The position numbers and the translations under genes were made by a program. A stretch of 64,000 bases of DNA from Monilinia fructicola (taxonomy: Eukaryota > Ascomycota > Leotiomycetes > Helotiales > Sclerotiniaceae): positions 1 through 64,000 of the forward strand of contig VICG01000006.1 of assembly GCA_008692225.1 (NCBI GenBank), written 5' to 3'. Positions 39,401-51,280 of this stretch are shown piece after piece. Under the pieces are notes generated by a model, which saw only the letters and a list, made by a program, of their open reading frames with translations, made no database searches and was not told the DNA's origin. Position 1 is the first letter of the stretch, and the number at the start of each line of letters is the position of its first letter.

Positions 39401-41293
39401 ATGAGATATGCTACACTTTCCTTTTGTTTACATTTTAATGGTTTTAGGGTTAGCAAAAAGAAAGCTTAAATGATATACATACGGACAGTACTGTATTGTT
39501 AATGTTCTAGATCTTATCACGGCAGTGGCGTGCGGATCAAAATATTGTTACCGTAACTTACGGAAAGATAAATCTTTGGTTCAGTTTAAAGCTTTTTACA
39601 TCAAAGATTTCCCGAGATTTAGGAAACGTATCCGAGTCAGCTTGAATGCCATTAAGCGCTTTCATCCTTTTGCTTCCATCTTAAAGTTCATGAATAAGTT
39701 GTCGTATCGCAAAGCTTAGCACCTGAGTTTAATGTTACAGCTAAGTAGTTGATTGCCCCGCATAATCATTATTGTAATCACTCTGTTAGAATTACATTGT
39801 GAATATCATCGTTACGGAATCGACTGAAAATAGGTTTGGCCAAGTGAAAAGAATATATGAAGGTATGCTCGGCATTCAATTTGATACTTATGTGAGAATC
39901 ACCAAACAGAATTCACAGAAAAGGGTTTACTCCCAACAGACGAACTATCTTTTAGCATTATCTTGGTATCTGCATATCCAACGCTCTGGACTCCAATGAT
40001 CGATCGGTATTCACTTCGGAATAATATACTGATATACTATATTTTCAGGGGAATCAGGTTATGCCAAGCCAGGGACCAATCAACAACTCTCAAGACATCT
40101 GTTACCAAACGAATTCGTTCATATTGGGCAAATATGACTGGGCAGTGCTCTGTAATTAGTAAGGTTAGAATACGCTTCACTAATAAAGCCTTGGAGTAAA
40201 GCGTCAGCCTCAACGCTACGGCTATACCCTATGACCAGCCCATAGGAAGACAAAGCTACCAAGGAGGAAGTAAGTAGCAGGTAGTAGGTCCTATAAAATA
40301 GAAGAAACTCATTCATAAATTCCAAATACAGTAGAACCTTCACGAATGAAATATACTCGTTAGAACTGTACTGTTCATACTGTATTCGTTAATAGAGAAT
40401 ATAGCGATGATAAAGCCAAGATCCGGGATCTCTTTAGAGTTCTCCTGAATCTCAAGGGGCCCATAACATTACTTGTATAATACTCCGAAGGTATTGATCT
40501 ACCACTAATTGCTAATTTAAGATTATTACTCAAAGAACCGACCCAGGCTCGCTTGATTCACAATGACTAAGTGCTGGCTATTCTTATTTAGGTATAGTCA
40601 TTTCCATGGCCTGTATGATTCCTTTTCCACTTCCAGAACTCCGTTACCCTTTGAAAATAATACCCATTGCATACGAAATATCCATAAAGACCATACAAAC
40701 TCAAACAAGGGTCAATGGAAAATAGTCATGTCAATCCCCAGGACCTCCTTCAAAGCACAGACAACGCCTTGAGGTACAGGAAAAGACCAAACACTCTCTT
40801 TAGTTACTGAAGACGTTAGGGACTTTTCCCGAATAAGTATCATTCTCCACCATTATGCCGCACCTTATGTCTGGTATCCAGCTTTGGCGTTTGAACCTTG
40901 TCTTCAAACTTGCAAATCAAGTGGTCTAATGCTTCATGCGCAAATATGATATCTCTTGTCCTGTACATGTTCTTCATAAAAAGCCGCGTGTTTTCGTTTT
41001 AGTTTTCACTACTCCATCTCCATCCATCTTCATACCTGGGAAATCCACCTCCAGGTTCTTGTGTGTTTTTAGTTAGATTTCTAGTTTTCCTTCATATATC
41101 TATTTTACATTTCCTTTAATAATATTGGGTCAGGCATCCATTTTTCTTTCTCCGTTCATACTTTACTGCAGTCTTCTTTTACTTGTGATCTGGTCTATCT
41201 CAAGCAACAGCAATAGTCCTTCATTCATACAAACCAATCACTCTTTCTTTTTACAATACAACCACCTGGTGTGGCCCTACCAATCATTTCAAT
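36413..41293. other. Long gene-poor intergenic region
   Basis: 4.9 kb without a gene I can support. Short open frames lack motifs. A GGATGAGAA-type repeat lies at about 39,370-39,405. The final few hundred bases before 41294 are pyrimidine-rich (CT/TTC tracts), typical of the promoter and leader of a fungal secreted-enzyme gene. Confidence 0.5.
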
Positions 41294-42656
41294 ATGCCTT
41301 CATTACTTCAAGCATTCTATGTTCTCGCCCTCATTAACCTAGTCATCGCCGCTCCACGTCCAGCACAAAAGCGAAGCTTCAAAGTCGAACGATTCGCGAA
41401 TCCGGATTATGTCGGCCGAACACCTGGTGCTGGTACCAGAGCACTCATTAAAGCATACAACAAACATTCCATGACTCTCCCAGCATCATTAGTCGCAGCC
41501 ATGAACTCTGATTCCAACCCCGCCTTCCCAGCCGGAAACTCCAAGGCTACAACGGGAACGTCAACTGCAGGAGCCGCCTCCCCAAGTGGTAGTGGAGGTG
41601 CAGGAACTGGTATTGTTGCCGCCGTGCCAGAGATGGGAGATACCGAATACTTGGCGGCAATCAGTATCGGTGGACAAAACATGACCATGGACTTTGACAG
41701 TGGTTCCTCGGATCTCTGGGTTTTCAGCACTCAACTAGCAACTGCTTCTCAATCTGGTCACCAGAACTATGACGCCACCAAATCCAAGACCTTCAAGCCC
41801 ATGCAAGGTGCCACATGGTCCATCTCATACGGTGATGGATCTGGAGCTGCCGGTAACGTCGGTACCGACACCGTTGACATCGGAGGAGTGACTGTCACGG
41901 AACAAGCCATTGAACAAGCCACCGCAGTCTCCAAATCTTTCGTCCAAGACACCCAATCCAACGGACTTGTCGGACTCGCATTCTCAAAACTGAACACCGT
42001 CAAGCCCACCCAACAAAAGACCTTCTTTGACAACGCCATTTCCCAAGGTCTCGCCATGCCCGTATTCACAGCCGATCTCCGCAAAGCCTCTGCCGGCTCC
42101 TACGAATTCGGAAACATTGACTCAACCAAATTCAACGGATCCCTGTCCTGGGCCGCCGTCAACACCAGTCAAGGATTCTGGCAATTCAGCTCCGGCAAGT
42201 TCTCCGTCGCTGGTGGTCCCGAGACCGCCGTACCCAACGGACAAGCTATTGCCGACACCGGAACCACTCTCATGTTGGCCGATCCTAACATTGTCAATGG
42301 TTACTACAGCAAGGTCCAAGGAGCCGTCAACAACCAAACCGTCGGCGGTGTGACATTCCCCTGCTCTGCCAAATTACCAGACTTGGCCATCGATGTTGGA
42401 GGAAGCTACATGGCGACCGTCCGTGGTGACGATATCAACTATGCGCCTGTTGATAAATCCGGCGTCAGTAAGTAGTAGCCTCACTCTCCCATCCCCACAA
42501 ACAATATACTAACGCACAATCTCCGTAGCTTGTTTCGGCGGTCTCCAAGCCACCACGTCCAATCTCCAAATCTACGGCGACATCATGTTCAAGTCACAAT
42601 TCGTCGTCTTCAACGGAGGAAACAACACCCTTGGAATGGCACCTCATCAAAGCTAA
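41294..42656 (+). CDS. Secreted aspartic protease (pepsin family A1)
   Basis: Acidic extracellular endopeptidase. Exons 41294-42467 and 42529-42656, intron 42468-42528 (GTAAGT...TAG); 433 aa. Signal peptide about residues 1-20 (MPSLLQAFYVLALINLVIAA), then a propeptide to about residue 105 with a Gly/Ser/Ala-rich end. The two catalytic Asp motifs are FDSGSSDLW (Asp135) and ADTGTTLM (Asp321), with the flap Tyr in ISYGDGSG. C-terminal exon: two Cys bracket the last lobe (FPCSAK and TCFGG), then IYGDIMFKSQFVVFNGG. Similar in layout to endothiapepsin/aspergillopepsin. No truncation or frame shift. Codon use is more C-ending than in neighbours, consistent with high expression. Confidence 0.93.
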
Positions 42657-43243
42657 ATGTACTTCTCTCTTCTTCTTCTTAGATAATGAATTTCGAGATT
42701 TGTTATGTTTGCAGTAGCATAATAGAGACACATGTATGTCGAGCTGCTGTTTCGGGTATTGGGAAATGAAAGGGGTCCAACTCAAGATGGTTGGAACAGT
42801 TACAAGCAAGAGAGCGACTGCCCGCGCAGAGAAAGCGCTGGAGAGGTTGGAGGTGGATGGAAATAATCAAAAATTCACTGAGGATAATACCTACCGAATG
42901 AATAGATGATTTCATATTTTGTATCTATATAATAATGTGCTGGGATTCTAAAAATTAATCATTCATTCATATACAATGAATGGCTTTCACATCTCTCTCC
43001 GTCTCTGTCTCATTGCATCCTTCACGGTATTGTATTTTCTAGATCAAGAACTTTTACTTCGGGTTGACCCCATTGGAAGTCTTTGCCGCCCATGCGTACA
43101 CGTTTCACCAGATTTACTCAAAACTACATAAGTATCTTGTTCAACATCTTCCCGTTTTTGTCATTCTTTATACCGATTTTGAGTATCTATAATTCTACAG
43201 GTATGTATGTACCAGAGTAACGCCTAAACACAAAACCAAACAT
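42657..43243. other. Intergenic between convergent genes
   Basis: Shared 3' flank of the aspartic protease (+) and GMP synthase (-). Nothing else seen. Confidence 0.6.
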
Positions 43244-44950
43244 TTACTCCAACTCGATGGTTCCAGGAGGCTTGCTGGTGTAATCATATACTACTCTGCA
43301 AACTCCATGAACTTCGTTGATAATTCTTGTAGAAACTCTAGACAAGAATGCATTCTCAAAAGGATATGCGATGGCAGTCATGAAATCAGTTGTCTGAACT
43401 GCTCTCAAAATAACAATGTTCCCATACATTCTCTTGTCACCCATAACACCAACAGCTCTACTTGGGTCAATAGCTGCAAATGCCTGTCCAATGTTGTCAT
43501 AGAGGCCTGCCTCTCTGATCATAGAAATAAAAATATTGTCGGCTTGTCTAGCCATTTCGACACGCTCTCGAGTAACTTCTCCCAAGACACGAATAGCAAT
43601 ACCAGGGCCTGGGAAGGGATGACGCATAACGAGTTCATGAGAAATTCCTAGCTCTCGTCCCAATTGTCTAACTTCATCCTTGAACAATTCTCTCAAGGGT
43701 TCAATAAGTTTGAGTCCTTGACCTTCTGTCATGCGCTTAGGGAGACCACCAACGTTGTGATGGGTTTTGATGGTTGCGGAAGGGCCCTTGAAAGAGATAC
43801 TTTCAATGACATCTGGGTATAAAGTTCCTTGCAAGAAAAATTCAATCTTGCCCGCCTTGTCTGAGTTGGCGGCTGCGTCTTCAATCTTCTTAGCTTCAGC
43901 CTCGAAAACATCGATGAATTTGCCTCCAATGAATTTTCTCTTGGCCTCTGGCTCATCAAGTCCTGCTAACCCATCCAAAAATTGTTCAGATGCATCTGCC
44001 ACGATCAAGTTGATGCCGAGATTTTCTGTTAATGTCTTTCGTACTTGTTCGCACTCATTCAATCGCATGACACCGTTGTTTACAAGAACGGCATGGAATC
44101 GGTCTCCAATAGCCTCGTGCATTAATTTGGCAGCGACAGTTGAATCGACACCTCCACTGACAGCACCCAAAACTTGACCCTTCTCTCCAACTAATGTGCG
44201 AATTCTAGCAATTTCCTGATCCACGAATTTTGCCATGGTCCAGTTTGTTGAAGCTCCGCAAATACCAACAGCAAAGTTCTTGAGGAGCTGAATTCCATTT
44301 TCGGTGTGAGTAACTTCAGGGTGGAATTGGAGACCTGAAATCAAGTTAATTTCACTTCACTTCAGGATGGCAAGATTTGGCATAGGAAACTCCAAATTCC
44401 TACCATAAATGTGTTTGCTCCCATGTGCAATTGCTGCGTACTCCGAGTTTTGAGTGGTAGCAATAGTATGGAAACCTTCTGGCAAAGCGGCCAATTTATC
44501 ACCATGACTCATCCACACTTTCACATCATCTTCCAATCCTTCGAATAATCGGTCAACATGTCCATTATCAATTTTCTTTGCCTTCAAGTCAGCATGACCA
44601 TATTCACGAGCTGTGCCAGCAATGACATTGTCCTTGCTAATTCTGTAAGCAATCTCTTGCAATCCGTAACATATTCCAAGAATGGGAACTCCAAGCTCGA
44701 AATATGCTGGGTCGACGTGTGGTGCACCATCTTCATAAACTGAGTATGGACCTCCGGATAAAATAATTCCTTTTGGGGACCAGTCAAGATCTGCGAGTTT
44801 TTGAGTGCATGGGAGCATTTCAGAGTAAACATTGAGTTCGCGCAAACGTCTAGTGATGAGATGAGTATATTGGGAGCCGAAATCCAAAGTAAGGATTGTA
44901 TCAAATATCTTATGAGGTTCAACCTCAGATGCAGCGCGTGTGGAAGACAT
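43244..44950 (-). CDS. gua1: GMP synthase (glutamine-hydrolysing)
   Basis: Converts XMP plus glutamine and ATP to GMP, the last step of guanylate synthesis. Exon 1 44404-44950, intron 44335-44403 (GTAGGA...CAG), exon 2 43244-44334; 545 aa, close to the yeast length. The N-terminal class I glutamine amidotransferase domain has TLDFGSQY, the nucleophile Cys94 in GICYGLQE and the His/Glu pair in FHPEV (187-189, right after the intron). The ATP pyrophosphatase P-loop is SGGVDS (about 242-247), and the C-terminal dimerisation domain ends in PPGTIELE, the conserved terminus. The frame is completely intact. Confidence 0.96.
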
Positions 44951-45925
44951 TTTTTGTGTATTTTTGTGTATTTTGTTTGTTTTTTTGGAGTGATGAAAGG
45001 TCTATAGGTGATGTGAGGGTTGGGGGGGGGAGGGTTGAGTGGGAGAAAATGAGGAAATGAGAAAATGAAGAGTGAAAGAAAAATATTATGAAGAAAAAAT
45101 TGGTTTGGTAAGGTTATGGGGCAGCATGCTTATCGGGGAAAGGTGGGCTTATCGGAAGGAGCTAGTCTCAATATGGTTTAGGGAGGGGCAACTTGCATGG
45201 AGGTTTCGTGGAGTAAAGGAAGAGAGAGACGGAACGACGGAGCGACGGAGAGACGGAGACTTTGACGAGGCGAGTAGAGTAGAGTAGAGTAGAGTAGTAG
45301 AGTAGTAGAGTAAAGGAGAAGAAAAATCAAGTAAATTATAAATATCTTTTGGAACTTTCACTATTAAATCAATTAATTAATTTATTAAGTTATTAAGTTA
45401 TCTTATAAAATGATTAATCTGTAAAAGCTCTAGAAAGAATATTCAGTGATCTAAAATAATCAGTTCCTTGATACAAATATAAAAGATCAATTTGCCAGTA
45501 ACGGACTAGCAAAGCCAAGGTAATAATGACCACCTCAAAGCTGGACAGGTAGTTTACACTGATCGAATTTTACTTAGATGGATATCTTGTCTGGATTTGT
45601 ACAGAGTACAGTCAAAAGGAAGAACACTAGTTCGGAAGTCTGATGTAATGAATGCCCTGGAAATGATAGATCCAATCTTCAAGTTGGATCAGGTCTCAAT
45701 ACTCTGAAGAACTTCTTCTTTTGTTCCTGGAGTAGAGTTTTTTTCTGAGTGGAACAAACAACGGAAACATGAAGAGTATATGAGATGAACTTTGTAATGA
45801 TTAAACGAACAAGAAGGGTAATAGGGGGTGTCAAGGGAAACGTATAGGTCACAAAAGCGTGTTGATCTCCTTGTGTTTAGGTCCTGAGACCATCTAATCG
45901 TCTGTCAACTCCAAATCTATCCCAC
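44951..45925. other. Intergenic: gua1 promoter and thiamine pyrophosphokinase 3' flank
   Basis: Purine-rich strand next to gua1, with a G9 tract (about 45,021-45,029) and an AGTAGAGTAG microsatellite (about 45,272-45,311). No gene recognised. Confidence 0.6.
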
Positions 45926-46834
45926 TTATTCATCCACCTGGTTGAGGACAAAGTCAATTGTAAAAACCACATCCTTCGTCGTTTCAATAATCGCCCACTC
46001 CTCTCTCGCATGGTTGCTAGTACTCATGTCACCTCCAAACTCTGTCTTCCAATCCGTCACATCCCATTCCAAGCCCTGAGTGGTAATGACCGAAGGTTCC
46101 TTGACTGGTAGAATGCCAATGTGCTTCCCCAATTTTAGTAGTCTACCCTCTTCCTTGATCTTTATTCTATGTTTTCCAGCCTTGAGAACAAAAGTTATAG
46201 CTTCACTGGAAACCAGATACATTTTCCCTTTAGAGTAATTCGGCTCCCTTTGAAACATATAGAGATGATGAAGTTGTGATAGAGCTTGATCAACTCTACC
46301 TCCTAAGCCACCAAGACAAATTATATCAAGAGGTCTAGGTAGCTGCTTGATTTGCTCTAGTCTTTTTTGACGATGAGGACATGGCGGAGTCCTTTCTGAT
46401 TCAACTGGCTGCTCAAAAGTTTTGATATATCGCACTGCTTTCGTAAAATCTGTGGAGTATTGATCACCATCTTTGATGATTTCGGTACCATTGTCCTCAA
46501 AATACCTGAAGAGGTTAGAGGACATGGAATCGAAGTCGCCAATGATAGTATCAATGTCAAGATAATTCTTAGCTTTCTTTTCATCTTGGATAACTGAGTC
46601 TAAGGAATCTCCATTGAAAGGCGTCTTATGATTCTTATCATATACTTGGTTTGCACCACCGTCAGCTGCGATATGATAGACAGCATTATCCCATAGCTTC
46701 TTGTAAATACTTGAAGAAAGTTCCAAAGGTTGATTGAGAACAACGAGGGCGAGTTCTTTGTGATCAGTTGGATTGTCAGAGAAGATATCCGCAGGATGCC
46801 AGGTTATCACATCTTGTGAGCCCATGATTTTCAC
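45926..46834 (-). CDS. thi80: Thiamine pyrophosphokinase
   Basis: Transfers pyrophosphate from ATP to thiamine to make thiamine diphosphate. Intronless, 302 aa from the first ATG (MKIMGSQ; the second Met at residue 4 could equally start it). Family motifs in order: AADGGANQVYD (about 57-66), DTIIGDFDSMSS (95-106) with the metal-binding Asp residues, DQYSTDFTKAVRYI (124-137), LGGLGGRVDQ (174-183), and near the C-terminus a Thr/Ser-rich thiamine-site segment around GGDMSTSNHA. The frame is intact. It is transcribed away from mia40, with about 580 bp between the two starts. No thiamine riboswitch was recognised. Confidence 0.94.
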   Translation of the reverse strand: MKIMGSQDVITWHPADIFSDNPTDHKELALVVLNQPLELSSSIYKKLWDNAVYHIAADGGANQVYDKNHKTPFNGDSLDSVIQDEKKAKNYLDIDTIIGDFDSMSSNLFRYFEDNGTEIIKDGDQYSTDFTKAVRYIKTFEQPVESERTPPCPHRQKRLEQIKQLPRPLDIICLGGLGGRVDQALSQLHHLYMFQREPNYSKGKMYLVSSEAITFVLKAGKHRIKIKEEGRLLKLGKHIGILPVKEPSVITTQGLEWDVTDWKTEFGGDMSTSNHAREEWAIIETTKDVVFTIDFVLNQVDE

Positions 46835-47411
46835 CGAGCTTTGAGTGCGTCGAGGAGGAGGATGGGATGCGTGAGTAGATACTGTATTGATAGGTAGTTC
46901 TATCTAGGTAGTCCTATCTACTAGGTAGGTAGTTGGTTGGTTGGTTGGTATTGAATGTTGAGTTGACCTTAGGCGGCTTGTTGGTCAAGTCTCCGTAAGG
47001 TTAGTTCAAAGTTCCAAAGACTTGACAAAGAAAAGAGAAGAAAAGAAAAGAAAAGAAGACAAAAGAGATAGACTACCAGAGGTAGTCTAGATAACTTATT
47101 GATATTATCATGAGGGGCTATGACGAGAAAAAGGAGAATTAGTAATCAAAACTATGTTTGCGCAGGGAGGAAGAAAGAGAGAGAGAGAAAAAGTCAATAT
47201 GTTGCAATGATCTTTCTTATCTTATCATCGATCACAATCACATGATCAATTGATTTTCTAGAAATCTGATCGAATTCTATTGTTCCCGGGTCCAGAAAAT
47301 CTTAAGATGCTTGCTTACAAACACAACACTAATACTTGTATACTGTCTCTGAATTTCTTTTAATCTTCCATCTGGCGTTTTCAATTTCACTGTCTTTTCT
47401 TAAAGCTCAAC
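46835..47411. promoter_or_regulatory. Bidirectional promoter region thi80 / mia40
   Basis: 577 bp separate two divergent start codons. It contains a (TTGG)n run (about 46,931-46,948), an AAAAG repeat (about 47,035-47,060) and a purine tract near 47,170. No specific factor site is claimed. Confidence 0.5.
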
Positions 47412-48464
47412 ATGTACAAGTCGGTTCTACGAGCTGCGCCGAGATGCGCGCAATTTAAATCTGTCATCAACACTGCTCCCGTTCGTCGATTTTTAAGTAC
47501 AGCACCACCCTCGCAAAAGTCTCGAAGTTGGAAAAGTGGTGCTGCAAGATGGGCATTGGCAGGTGCAGGAGTATATTGGTACAATACGAGCGATATATTT
47601 GCTGAGGAACCAGAAGGTAGGAGGCGATTGGCAATTAGGGGGTGAATATCCAGGAGATGCTGATTGGTATGGCAGCAATTAAAAAACTAGACGAATCAAT
47701 ACAAAAAGTCCGAGAATCAGATTTACCCACTGTCGATGCAGTAGTGGAAGAAAAGCGAAAGCGACAAGCTGAAGCAGCAGCAGAACAAGAGAAAAAGGAA
47801 CACGAATCTGCTGCCAAAGCAGTTGTCGCAGAAGATGGAGCTGAGGAGGAAGGGGAATTGGAAGGATTAGAGGATGAAGGCTGGTCAACAAGGTGCATTC
47901 AACCCGGAAACTGGAGAGATTAATTGGGATTGTCCATGTCTAGGAGGTATGGCACATGGACCTTGTGGAGAAGAGTTCAAAGCTGCTTTCAGCTGTTTTG
48001 TTTACTCCAAGGAAGAGCCAAAGGGTGTTGAATGTATAGAAAAGTTCAAGTGAGTTTGCGGAATTGAGAACCCTTGGGATTTGACATGACTAATAAAATT
48101 TAGGGGAATGCAAGACTGCTTCCGAGCACATCCAGAGATGTATGCATCGGAATTGGAGGATGACGACGCCGAGGTAGAAGAAGAACTTCGAGCCAGAGAA
48201 GCGGCAAAGGGATCTGATGAGGGGTCTTCAGAACGGTCAAAGTCATTGGCACAGGAAGCTCCGGAATCAAAGAAACCAAAAGAGAAATCCTCGGGACCAT
48301 TAACACCAACCACACAGATTGATACCGAGTCGAATTCTAAGCCAACAGAAGAGAAACATCGAGACAGCCAAAGCAGCAATACACCCGAATTTACACCAAA
48401 TGTGGGGGACGAGGGAGGAAAATTAGTACCAAGGGCGGCTCATGATGCTACGTCAACAAAATAA
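47412..48464 (+). CDS. mia40: Mia40/Tim40 intermembrane-space import oxidoreductase
   Basis: Disulfide relay receptor that imports and oxidises small Cys proteins in the mitochondrial intermembrane space, together with Erv1. Exons 47412-47616, 47691-48049, 48104-48464; corrected 307 aa. Arg-rich presequence ([15 protein letters not shown]), a short hydrophobic anchor ([13 protein letters not shown], about 46-58), a long charged linker, then the CHCH domain: redox motif CPC (149-151), Cys160-X9-Cys170 and Cys183-X9-Cys193, exactly the twin CX9C pattern. The C-terminal tail is acidic and disordered. The frame is broken by one extra G (GG at 47879-47880) just before [18 protein letters not shown]. 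Because the gene is essential in yeast, this is best read as a sequence error. Confidence 0.9.
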
Positions 48465-49230
48465 GTCCCATAGACTATAAACTTATTGTACTAAATATAA
48501 TGGAAGAAAAAGCATTGGTCTTTCTCATTAGCTGTATCGATAACTATAGCATGTTTGAATAGGTACTATTCAAATGTTAGATACTTTATGATGATACTCC
48601 TAGATACTATACAACTCATCTTTGACAATGAAATAGCCACTCGGGCATCTCATGATGGTTTGAATCTTATTGATTTATTGTCTTGAGAAAGGATTCTTTG
48701 TTTTCCAAGGTTCCCCTTTCTCCCTCTCAAGATTGGACTAGACGAGTGTTTTTTGATCACAAGAACCTCCAGTTAAGTTATTGTAGATACTCGATGCTAT
48801 ATAACTATACCTACAAGTACTGGACATAAGTTAGAAAGATTCTAAATCTCCTCCCAATTCAAGTGGCATATCTTATATTTGTCTGAACTACTTGTACGTT
48901 CCAGCTTACCAGCTTAGCAGCTTACCTACTCGAAATCTAGATTCCCTTCCATCGCATTGACGTCAACAAATCCCTTTAAGCCTCCACTCTAAGCGAAAAT
49001 ACCCAGCTTCAGCCACATCCATCTAAATCTTCCCAGTTTCTCACATGTTTCCTTGTTCACACACGACTTTTTAAATCGTTTCACTCATTCCAGCTCCTTC
49101 ATCATACAAAATAACAATCATCTCTTGATATTCATCTCTTCGACATCGCACCCTCATAAATCCGATACCTCAATCCTATCCTATCTACCATACCACACCA
49201 CACCATACCATACTATATCAATCGTATAAG
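48465..49230. other. Intergenic
   Basis: 3' flank of mia40 and pyrimidine-rich promoter/leader of the OM14-like gene, with an ACCATACCACACC repeat just before the ATG (about 49,188-49,215). No gene recognised. Confidence 0.6.
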
Positions 49231-49869
49231 ATGTCTTACGCACAAGCAGTTGCTTCAGGTCCACAACAGACTGATGAGGAGGTACGTTAATATCCTCAAC
49301 TCTATTTACTTTAAATTCTCTTATCACTGTTTCCTTTCTCATCGTCGTCCAAGGAATCTCTTCTGCCTCCGAGAATATTTACTACTCATTCAGGTCAAGA
49401 ACTAATTATCCCACCACAGAAACGTGCTCCTGCCCCACCATCTGTCGTCCCCACCGAAACTGCCTCCACCTCCTCTCTGATTGACGTCGACACCGACTCC
49501 GTGCACACCGTTCCCTCGGACTTCCAGTCGCAACCAGTCCAAACCGAGACACAAGCCAATCGTCTTGAACAGGAAGCTGAAGAAATCGAAGCTAAGATCC
49601 GCTCCGCGAAGCATGCCGCTTCCAAGAAATCAAAGAAAGGCAAGAGCCGTGTTCAAGAGAACAGCGACAATCCAGTAGTGATTGGAAATGCAGTTGCGGT
49701 TGCGGCGTTGAGTACTGGATTAGGATTTGGAGCATATCAAAAGTACGCCAAGGGAGAGCTCACATGGAAGGTCGTTGGTGCGTGGGCTGGTGTTGTAGGT
49801 GTTTTGGCCGTTGGGGATTATTACTTGAGCTCGTATCTTTTCAAGACCAAGTACCCAGCCAAGAAGTAA
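49231..49869 (+). CDS. OM14-like mitochondrial outer-membrane protein
   Basis: Exon 1 49231-49281 (MSYAQAVASGPQQTDEE), intron 49282-49419, exon 2 49420-49869; 166 aa, frame intact. The N-terminal half is Pro/Thr/Ser then Glu/Lys-rich and coiled. The C-terminal half has two hydrophobic helices (NAVAVAALSTGLGFGAYQKY and WKVVGAWAGVVGVLAVGDYY) linked by a short charged loop, ending SYLFKTKYPAKK. This C-terminal arrangement matches the OM14 C-terminal domain. In yeast OM14 sits in the outer membrane and takes part in ribosome docking for co-translational import. That role is transferred by family, not seen here. Confidence 0.72.
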
Positions 49870-50523
49870 GGAAGATTAGCATATAAAAGGCATGGATTTC
49901 GACGGAGAGGGGGAAGGGCAGGGGTCATGATATCCATTGGGTCACCACTATTGAGAGTGACTAGTAGGCGTGGAGTGGTTGGTTTCTAAATGTTACGACA
50001 TTGAGATACTTTTTATTTGGGTGCTGTTACTGCGACTGCGAAAGTCTCCCCTCTTTGCGCTGCTTGGGAATGATATCAGTGCGTTTGTGCAGTTTATATT
50101 GGTGGAATGATGAACCTGTTCATAGATCAAGGCTTCCACTTTAATGAAGGACGATTTACGAAATGTTTTTTCTTGACTGCTGAAGATATTTTTAAACCAT
50201 GCCATGTTGACATGACCTCGGGAAGCTCAGGAGCTTCAAAAGATCATTTGATTGTTGAATCTGACTTGGGATATTGAAGTGAGATGAGGTTTTTTCAGAA
50301 CTGAAGACCATACTACACATTTGCTCACGTAGGTGAATGTGACTTGTATCCATGATCAAGTCCCACACCTATTTTTGACTTGAAGGAATTGGGTATCTTA
50401 TTTTTTTGGATATATCCAGGACTCGAAAACATACAATAAACGCCATGCTTAACAATCATTAAGCAATATCCTTCCGCATAGGGCGCCAACAACCTATCCC
50501 TCATACTTTGCCCCATCAATCAC
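49870..50523. other. Intergenic between convergent genes
   Basis: 3' flanks of the OM14-like gene (+) and the BTB gene (-). No gene recognised. Confidence 0.6.
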
Positions 50524-51280
50524 CTAAATACCCGTTCTACTTGCTGACATCCAGCCAGCCTCGGCCTCCTTGCTTCTAAATATTCCCCAAAATTTTCCAG
50601 CGTCTTCACAACTCTTATCACCGATTTCATGCCCATGAAATGCACAGATCTTCTCCTCATAAAACCTAGTCCTAACGTCTTTCCATCCTTCTGCCCCCCT
50701 CAGAATTCCAACCACACTCCGATACAACGAAGGGAATTTCAACCCTAAATCAGCCAAACTATCTTCTGAGATACCATGACCAGCCGTCGAAGATACGCCC
50801 TCTGGAAAAAGTAGCATAATAGCATACCACCTCGCCATCCACCTTCTCAGCCCACAATCCGGATCCTTCGATCTCAGCGGTTCCGTCATCTCAAACGCCA
50901 ACTCTATGGCAAAAACATTTGGCGTATATCTCTTCTCCACATATCTCCTGCCCAGTCCCGACAGCACTTTATCCATCATCTCAGTCATTCCCAGCTGGTA
51001 TGACAACGCGTAGACCTCTATCGCTGCACAACTTGGTTTGTTCTCTTCCTTCTCGAATCCGATGTCAAGCGTACCCGCGATACAACCATCTCATTATGAT
51101 GGAGAAACTATCGGGGCTCATTTTGGGTAGATAGTGGTCTTCTTTTTCCTCGCTGAGTTCATCATTGTTGAGGAAGATGTCGGCGAAGAAGGGAGATTTG
51201 GCGCAGAGGAGTCCACGGTGAATGCTAAATTTTTTGCGTTTGGGTCCAATATAAAGGTCTATTATGGGACTGTCTAACAT
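50524..51280 (-). CDS. BTB/POZ domain protein (frameshifted)
   Basis: Intronless, 251 aa after correction. The N-terminus is a BTB/POZ fold: DLYIGPKRKKFSIHRGLLCAKSPFF (given here in part; about residues 8-32) followed by an acidic loop and SPDSFSIIMRWLYRG. The second half has a BACK-like helical part beginning VYALSYQLGMTEMMDKVL. This resembles the large fungal family of stand-alone BTB proteins, thought to act as dimerisation or Cul3-adaptor modules. One extra base in a CCC run (51074-51076, GGG on the coding strand) puts a stop after WLYRGYA. Removing it restores an uninterrupted frame. Confidence 0.78.

Noticed and set aside
43767..44177. 136-codon plus-strand frame
   Set aside because: Antisense of the GMP synthase ATP pyrophosphatase domain.
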